A stretch of DNA of 64,000 nucleotides. Origin: Atherix ibis. Its lineage: Eukaryota; Arthropoda; Insecta; Diptera; Athericidae. The stretch lies in the NCBI GenBank assembly GCA_958298945.1, contig OY282609.1:16164326-16228325 (forward strand), in the 5' to 3' direction. The translations under genes were made by a program, and so were the position numbers. Positions within the stretch are counted from its first letter, which is position 1, and each line of letters opens with the position of its first letter. The notes under the pieces were generated by a model. The model saw nothing but the letters and a program-made list of their open reading frames with translations, did not search any database and had not been told where the DNA came from. This document shows, piece by piece, positions 59,731 through 64,000 of the stretch.

Positions 59731-61152
59731 TGAATTTTGAAGACTTTATCAATAATTCCAAAGTTATAATATTCTGCAAATAATTTAATTCATCGTTTAA
59801 ACTTAAATTCTTATAATTTACTTTGTAGGGAGTATATTTCCCTAATAAAAATAAAATTAAAAATTTATCTTTAATGTTTTAATGGAAAATTTACAACAAA
59901 TTATTTGATAATTATTTTCGAAATTGATTAATTAAATATTAAAACAATTAGTTTTCTAAAAAGAAATTCCAAGAAAGCTTTTACTTTTCGTCATTAAAAA
60001 TTCCTAAGTGGAAATCACATCCATTCTTACCCACCAAATTAGGAAAACTTTTTTTTTAAGTACTACGTTTTTAAGAACAACTTTTATGGCGCGTAATTTA
60101 TTTTAAAGCAAAAAAAAGGAAGGAGGGTAATAAATTTTTAAAAGTAATGTGATTTTATGGCAACACGGTGTCATACAGAGTTCATGTCGTCTAATTAGCA
60201 TTTGCTTCTATGCAGATAATGTAAACACAAGAAGAAAATGAGTAGTTCATAAAGTTTGGATATTTAGAAGAAGAAAAAAGACAAGCACCAGAAATTCTGT
60301 CGAGTTTTGTTGATGATAGCCAACGAGGCGAATTTATAAAGTTTTGGGAAAAGTTTAAAACAATCCCTCAAGCACTCTGGCACTTTTCCAGTTGTGATTG
60401 CGGTTAAACCAAGTCGCAGACGAATAATTGATACATGAATTGTGTTCACGAATATACTCTCTTTGCATGTCGGTGTCCTTGATCCCCGAGTCCATCTTTT
60501 TACAGCATTAATCATAAGATTCAAATTTAATGATTCGGTATCATTGAATTATATTCTCGTATAACTTTTACCATGTGCCATCGTCATTTCGAAATCAATA
60601 CATTTATCTATTTTGGAAGATTAAATTTTATTAGTTCGGACTTTCTCAGAAGAATTCCTTTTTTTTTTGCTTTTAAGTTCATTGGCAATTGTACAAGGAT
60701 CGGCTCGGCTCGGCTAGTGGCGATTATGGAATCGTAACGCCATATGGAATCCATAGTAAAAGTATTGCCCAACCCAATTCATTTTGCAAAACTTTAATCC
60801 ATTATCCTGATTGCTAAAATTTGATGATAGCATGCATATGGGTTGTTATAATAGAGAAGGACAATTTAATAGTGGAGCTCTGACATTTTATGAGTCTGTT
60901 ATTATATTTTTAAATATGAACACTAGAGAAGAACATGCGAAATTATGGTTTATTTTGGAGCAATGTGAAATGTTAAAATGAATGCTCGTCACTATAATTA
61001 TAATTAATTTTTTTTTTCCTGAAACATTTTATGATTATAAGAAAACTAAACTAATTCTTGTGTATTTCCTTTTTTCGGGGGTGGTTGGTTTTTGTGAATT
61101 GTTGCTATTTAATTAATATATGCAAATTTAGATTATTGTTATAGAAATTTAA
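59731..61152. other. Non-coding sequence
   Basis: No gene recognised. A short CGGCT repeat (ggctcggctcggct) lies at about 60703-60716. Confidence 0.5.
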
Positions 61153-61229
61153 TATCGGGTTGATGCAAAAGTTATGACCATTTTTTACATATACAATTAA
61201 ACTTTTTTTTTCAGGTTATTATTATTAAT

Positions 61230-62229
61230 TTAATCAATTATATAATTTCCATCCGTTCTTATAACTTTTTCCCATCTTTCTATCAACTTATTAATACCAT
61301 TAGTGTAAAATTCCGTGGATTTTGATGCGAAATATGTATTAAGGGATGTTTTTACATGCTCTATTGTATCAAATTTTTTATCATTTAAAAAATTTTGCAG
61401 TGATCGGAATAAATGAAAATCGGAAGGAACAAGATCTGGAGAATACGGTGGATGCTTGATAACATCCTAATTCAACTCATTTAGCTTGTGTTGGGTCATC
61501 ATAGTCACATACCCCTTTTCTGTTTACCAATTCTGGTCTATCCTTTTGAAGGGCGATGTTCAATTTGGATAATTGCTGACAATATCGTTCAGCTGTAATT
61601 GTCTGATTGCGTACCAAGAGTTCAAAATACACAATACCCTTACAGTCCCACGAAACACAATGCATAACTTTTTTTTGATGGATTTCGGCTTTCGAAGTTG
61701 TTAATGGGGCTTGTCCAGGTATAGCCCAATGTCTTTTTCTTGTCACGTTGTTGTATACGACCCATTTCTCATCTCCCATTACCAAACGATGCAAAAAAGG
61801 TTCATGTTTTTGTCTCGCACTCAAAGCAACGCACGTTGAAACACGATCCAATAAATTGGCAGCCGACAATTTATGAGGTAACCAAACGTCGTACCGCGAA
61901 ACCATCCCCATACGCTTCAAATGTCTTAATACGGTTGTTTGGTTGACTCCCATCATCGACGCGATCTCCCTGGTGGTTAGACGTGGATTGGTGTCAATTA
62001 TGACTTTTAACTTGTCGTCATCAGACTTCAATGGCCGCCCAGTACGTGGTTTATCAATTAGTGAAAAATCCACAGATCGGAATTTTGTAAACCATCTTCG
62101 TACCTGTCGAACTTTGATGACATCTGCTCCATACACTTCGCAAATGTTTTTGGTTGCCACAGTCGCGGTATTGTCTTTACGGAATTCATAAAGTAAACAA
62201 TGACGTAAATGCACTTTATCGACCGACAT
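61230..62229 (-). pseudogene. Mariner transposase, open through most of its length
   Basis: Starts at ATG 62227-62229 (MSVDKVHLRHCLLYEF). An in-frame upstream ATG at 62343 exists only because of the captured sequence. The first 250 codons are open: helix-turn-helix parts (VRQVRRWFTKFRSVDFSLID, RLTTREIASMMGVNQTTVLRHL), then HRLVMGDEKWVVYNN (first Asp), KKVMHCVSWDCKGIVYFELL, NQTITAERYCQQLSKLN. After VNRKGV a short deletion and frameshift wreck the second Asp segment (expected HDNARPH, seen YDDPTQ). A TAG follows in the next frame (LNELN*DVI). The tail PYSPDLVPSDFHLFRSLQN keeps the third Asp and ends at 61230-61232. One short lesion plus one stop away from an open frame, but inactive as it stands. 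Confidence 0.9.
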
Positions 62230-62241
62230 TTTGAAAAAATA

Positions 62242-62366
62242 CAAGGGCTCTTCACTGTACTCTGGCCAAGCCAAAACTTCAAAGTAGTCCCCACCAGATA
62301 TTATACACTTGTGCCAACGTTTTTTCCAACAAGGGCTGTTCACTGTACTTTGGCCAGGCCAAAACT
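62242..62366. repeat. 37-bp direct duplication flanking a captured mariner A piece
   Basis: Copies 62242-62278 and 62330-62366 ('caagggct.ttcactgtact' onward to 'ccaaaact') differ at three bases. Between them, 62279-62329 is a 51-bp piece of the mariner A C-terminal coding region (minus strand KKRWHKCIISGGDYFE), normally found near the 3' end of M1, M4, M6, M7 and M9. Confidence 0.9.
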
Positions 62367-62501
62367 GAATAGAAAGTAGAGGAAAATCATCCTTTATACA
62401 ATGGAATCATTTAAAAGAAGATACTATTCATCATTTGTGAAGAAAAATTTTTTTTACCTAGGATCATAAAAAACGGTCATAACTTTCGCAGCAACCCAAT
62501 A

Positions 62502-63263
62502 TATTGTATATCAACTTAGCTAAATTCTATAAATATTTCTAATATTCCTTTTTTTATTCTAATTTCAGATGATCTCTCCTTAAAAAAAATGCTGTGAAAA
62601 AAAATGACAGGAAAAAATCTATTCAGAAAAAGATGAATGGTAAAATCCCGTTGAGGGTGGATTTAGATGGAATTGACGTTAATCGTTTAAATCGAATCGT
62701 ATGGAACTTTATACCTTTGGATTTGGATGGAATAGGGGAACAAAAAATGAATATTTGGAATTGAAATGGATTTGAAATAGTTGCTTTTTTGTACGATTTG
62801 AATCAATAAAGCAAATATGATGCAAATAGAATTGCCAGGATTACTGATATTATTCTATCAAAATCATCATCGATGATACTCCTCTATTACTTTGTATAAT
62901 ATTTAAATGTATTCTAATAGCCAACAAAAAAAAAAAAAAAAAACACCAATGTAAAATCGCTCGCATATAACTGTGAATGTGCCTTTTGCTTAGAAAAAAA
63001 AAAAATATAAAATAAATAAATAAGGATAAACAATTGAAGAAAATTTCTCAAAAACTAAGAAGAATAAAAGAATTTGGGAGAAAACTAATCAAATTTCGGA
63101 AGTAATCGTGACTAGCTAACAACAACAGTGCTGGAAGGAACAAAGTGTCTGCAACAAAAATTGCACTTTGGAAACATAGTCAAACCAATTGGAACGAAGA
63201 AACATTTTGCGTGCTGCGGACAGTAGCTGAACTTTCGTATCAACAGTAAACAGCACAGACAAA
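62502..63263 (+). other. Upstream region and 5' leader of the terminal exon
   Basis: A pyrimidine-rich stretch ending TAATTTCAG at about 62570 is a plausible splice acceptor. The following sequence up to the ATG at 63265 becomes leader-like, especially 63080-63264 (CAACAACAG, ACAGTAAACAGCACAGAC). Whether the exon begins at about 62571 or at a transcription start nearer 63100 cannot be decided. Poly-A runs at 62925-62943 and 62993-63003. Confidence 0.35.
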
Positions 63264-63264
63264 A

Positions 63265-63363
63265 ATGCAGAGAACAGGTCCAATTGATATCAGCAACGAC
63301 TCCAAAGTGATTCGCGCGCCATCTCTGAAGCGCGGGAAAAACGATGAACGGTTGAGTGATCGG
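63265..63363 (+). CDS. First coding exon of an unidentified host gene (33 codons)
   Basis: ATG at 63265 in a good insect context (gacaaaaATG). The frame is open for 33 codons, beginning MQRTGPIDIS and ending DERLSDR, then CGG|GTGAGT, a strong splice donor with intron from 63364 in phase 0. Composition is richer in G+C than in any flanking intergenic DNA and codon use is balanced, unlike the shadow frames. The product segment is hydrophilic and basic with no signal peptide or membrane helix, so it is likely the N-terminus of an intracellular protein. I do not recognise the family. The next exon is beyond the window. Confidence 0.6.
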
Positions 63364-64000
63364 GTGAGTTACTTGCTTTTATTCTCTACACTTTTTGCTA
63401 GAAAATTATTTGTGGTGAATTTGTCTCTCTGACAATGCGTTTGGAGCTATTGTAATTCTCTCACGAATGGTGATCATATCGTCGATTATTTTGCATTTCT
63501 CTCCTTCTCTCTTTCCATTCCAAAAATGGAAATTTGTATTTAATTCGTTAATATTTTCCCCAATTCGTCGAATTAGTTGAAATTCTGTTGCTTTCTCTTA
63601 AGTTTTTTAATAATTAACTCATGTTAACCTTTGTTTACGAACACCAAAATTAATTAAGTAAAAAACATTGGATTTGTTCTAAATTTGGTATTGTTTTATT
63701 AAAAAATCTTTCCTTATTGTGAAAGATACCAACAAAAAAAATTCAAATTCAAATGAGACTATTTTATGCAAAACAAAAAATTAATACAGTACATCCCACG
63801 ATTGGTAATTATGACCATTATAAGATATTTTGTAAAATAATTCAATTAATTGGCAACAAAATGGGTATTTGAAAAACCTTCAGCTTATTTTTAAAATTTT
63901 GCTAAACATTTTTTCTTTGATTTTTCACCTTTTGCTTTTTGGTTTTATTTATTTATTATAGGCGTCCGCATAAAAACTCTTTCAAATTATTGCCAAAAAT
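63364..64000 (+). other. Start of an intron
   Basis: Begins GTGAGTTACTTGC directly after the coding exon and continues as A/T-rich sequence to the window edge. No acceptor with a following open frame is evident. Confidence 0.5.

Larger units (their letters stand above)
61155..62499 (-). mobile_element. Mariner B-type element, copy 2 (1345 bp)
   Basis: TA flanks at 61153-61154 and 62500-62501. Ends TCGGGTTGATGCAAAAGTTA and an inverted counterpart with four or so differences. The transposase resembles that of the copy at 47063 in its C-terminal half but has different termini (GGTTG.TGC.AAAGTTATGACC), so it is a separate family. Its 5' leader holds a captured piece of mariner A between a 37-bp duplication (62242-62366). 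Confidence 0.92.

Noticed and set aside
60703..60716. CGGCT short repeat as regulatory element
   Set aside because: Three pentamers only, with no context to support a function.
62230..62343. N-terminal extension of the 288-codon frame
   Set aside because: The added residues come from the captured mariner A piece and leader duplication; the family start is the ATG at 62227-62229.
1..64000. CRISPR arrays, tRNA/rRNA genes, bacterial operons, viral genes
   Set aside because: No regular spacer-repeat pattern beyond simple repeats, no cloverleaf or A/B box pair seen, and no viral or bacterial coding signature found by eye.

Overview
The window looks like AT-rich, gene-poor nuclear DNA of an insect, probably a fly. 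This is inferred from the set of Tc1/mariner families (including one resembling Drosophila Mos1), the long non-coding stretches and one small exon with a GT splice donor. I see no bacterial genes, rRNA, tRNA or CRISPR. At least 14 mariner copies, about ten copies of a deleted Tc-type element ('family T'), one complete Tc1 element with 219-bp inverted repeats, one Tc-type pseudo-element and two non-LTR retrotransposon scraps account for nearly all recognisable coding sequence.

Layout. 1-4 kb is non-coding, with 5'UTR-like sequence and a splice donor at 2513. 4054-5244 is a Tc-type element with perfect TA duplications. 7.3-8.4, 10.8-12.9, 20.75-22.3, 26.7-28.5, 38.7-39.5, 40.9-42.8, 48.2-49.6, 51.4-53.0 and 57.8-59.3 kb hold family T, a 0.72-0.8 kb derivative. 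Nine copies of 'mariner A' (ends CGAGGTCTGTTC..., DD34D transposase remains) lie at 11.3, 21.2, 24.05, 33.6, 41.3, 48.4, 51.55, 54.7 and 58.3 kb. Two Mos1-like mariners lie at 27.2-28.4 and 44.45-45.7 kb, two further mariners ('B' type) at 47.06-48.06 and 61.16-62.5 kb, and a fourth type ('C') at 59.3-59.7 kb. The Tc1 element with the only near-intact transposase is at 35.76-37.41 kb. The only host coding sequence I can support is a 33-codon first exon at 63265-63363 (+).

How the pieces relate. Six of nine mariner A copies and one Mos1-like copy sit inside family T elements. Three of these use the same TA of T. Two of those three carry the same rearranged mariner, in which the 3' end has been replaced by an inverted copy of the 5' end, so a T+mariner composite may itself have been copied. 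Four other mariner A copies share one internal deletion with a TTGC junction, and two share a 33-bp deletion in the DNA-binding domain, so several non-autonomous sublineages spread from deleted parents. Except for the Tc1 element, every transposase visible here is broken by frameshift, stop, deletion or loss of a catalytic Asp. The region looks like a graveyard of nested cut-and-paste elements inside a large intron or intergenic space.
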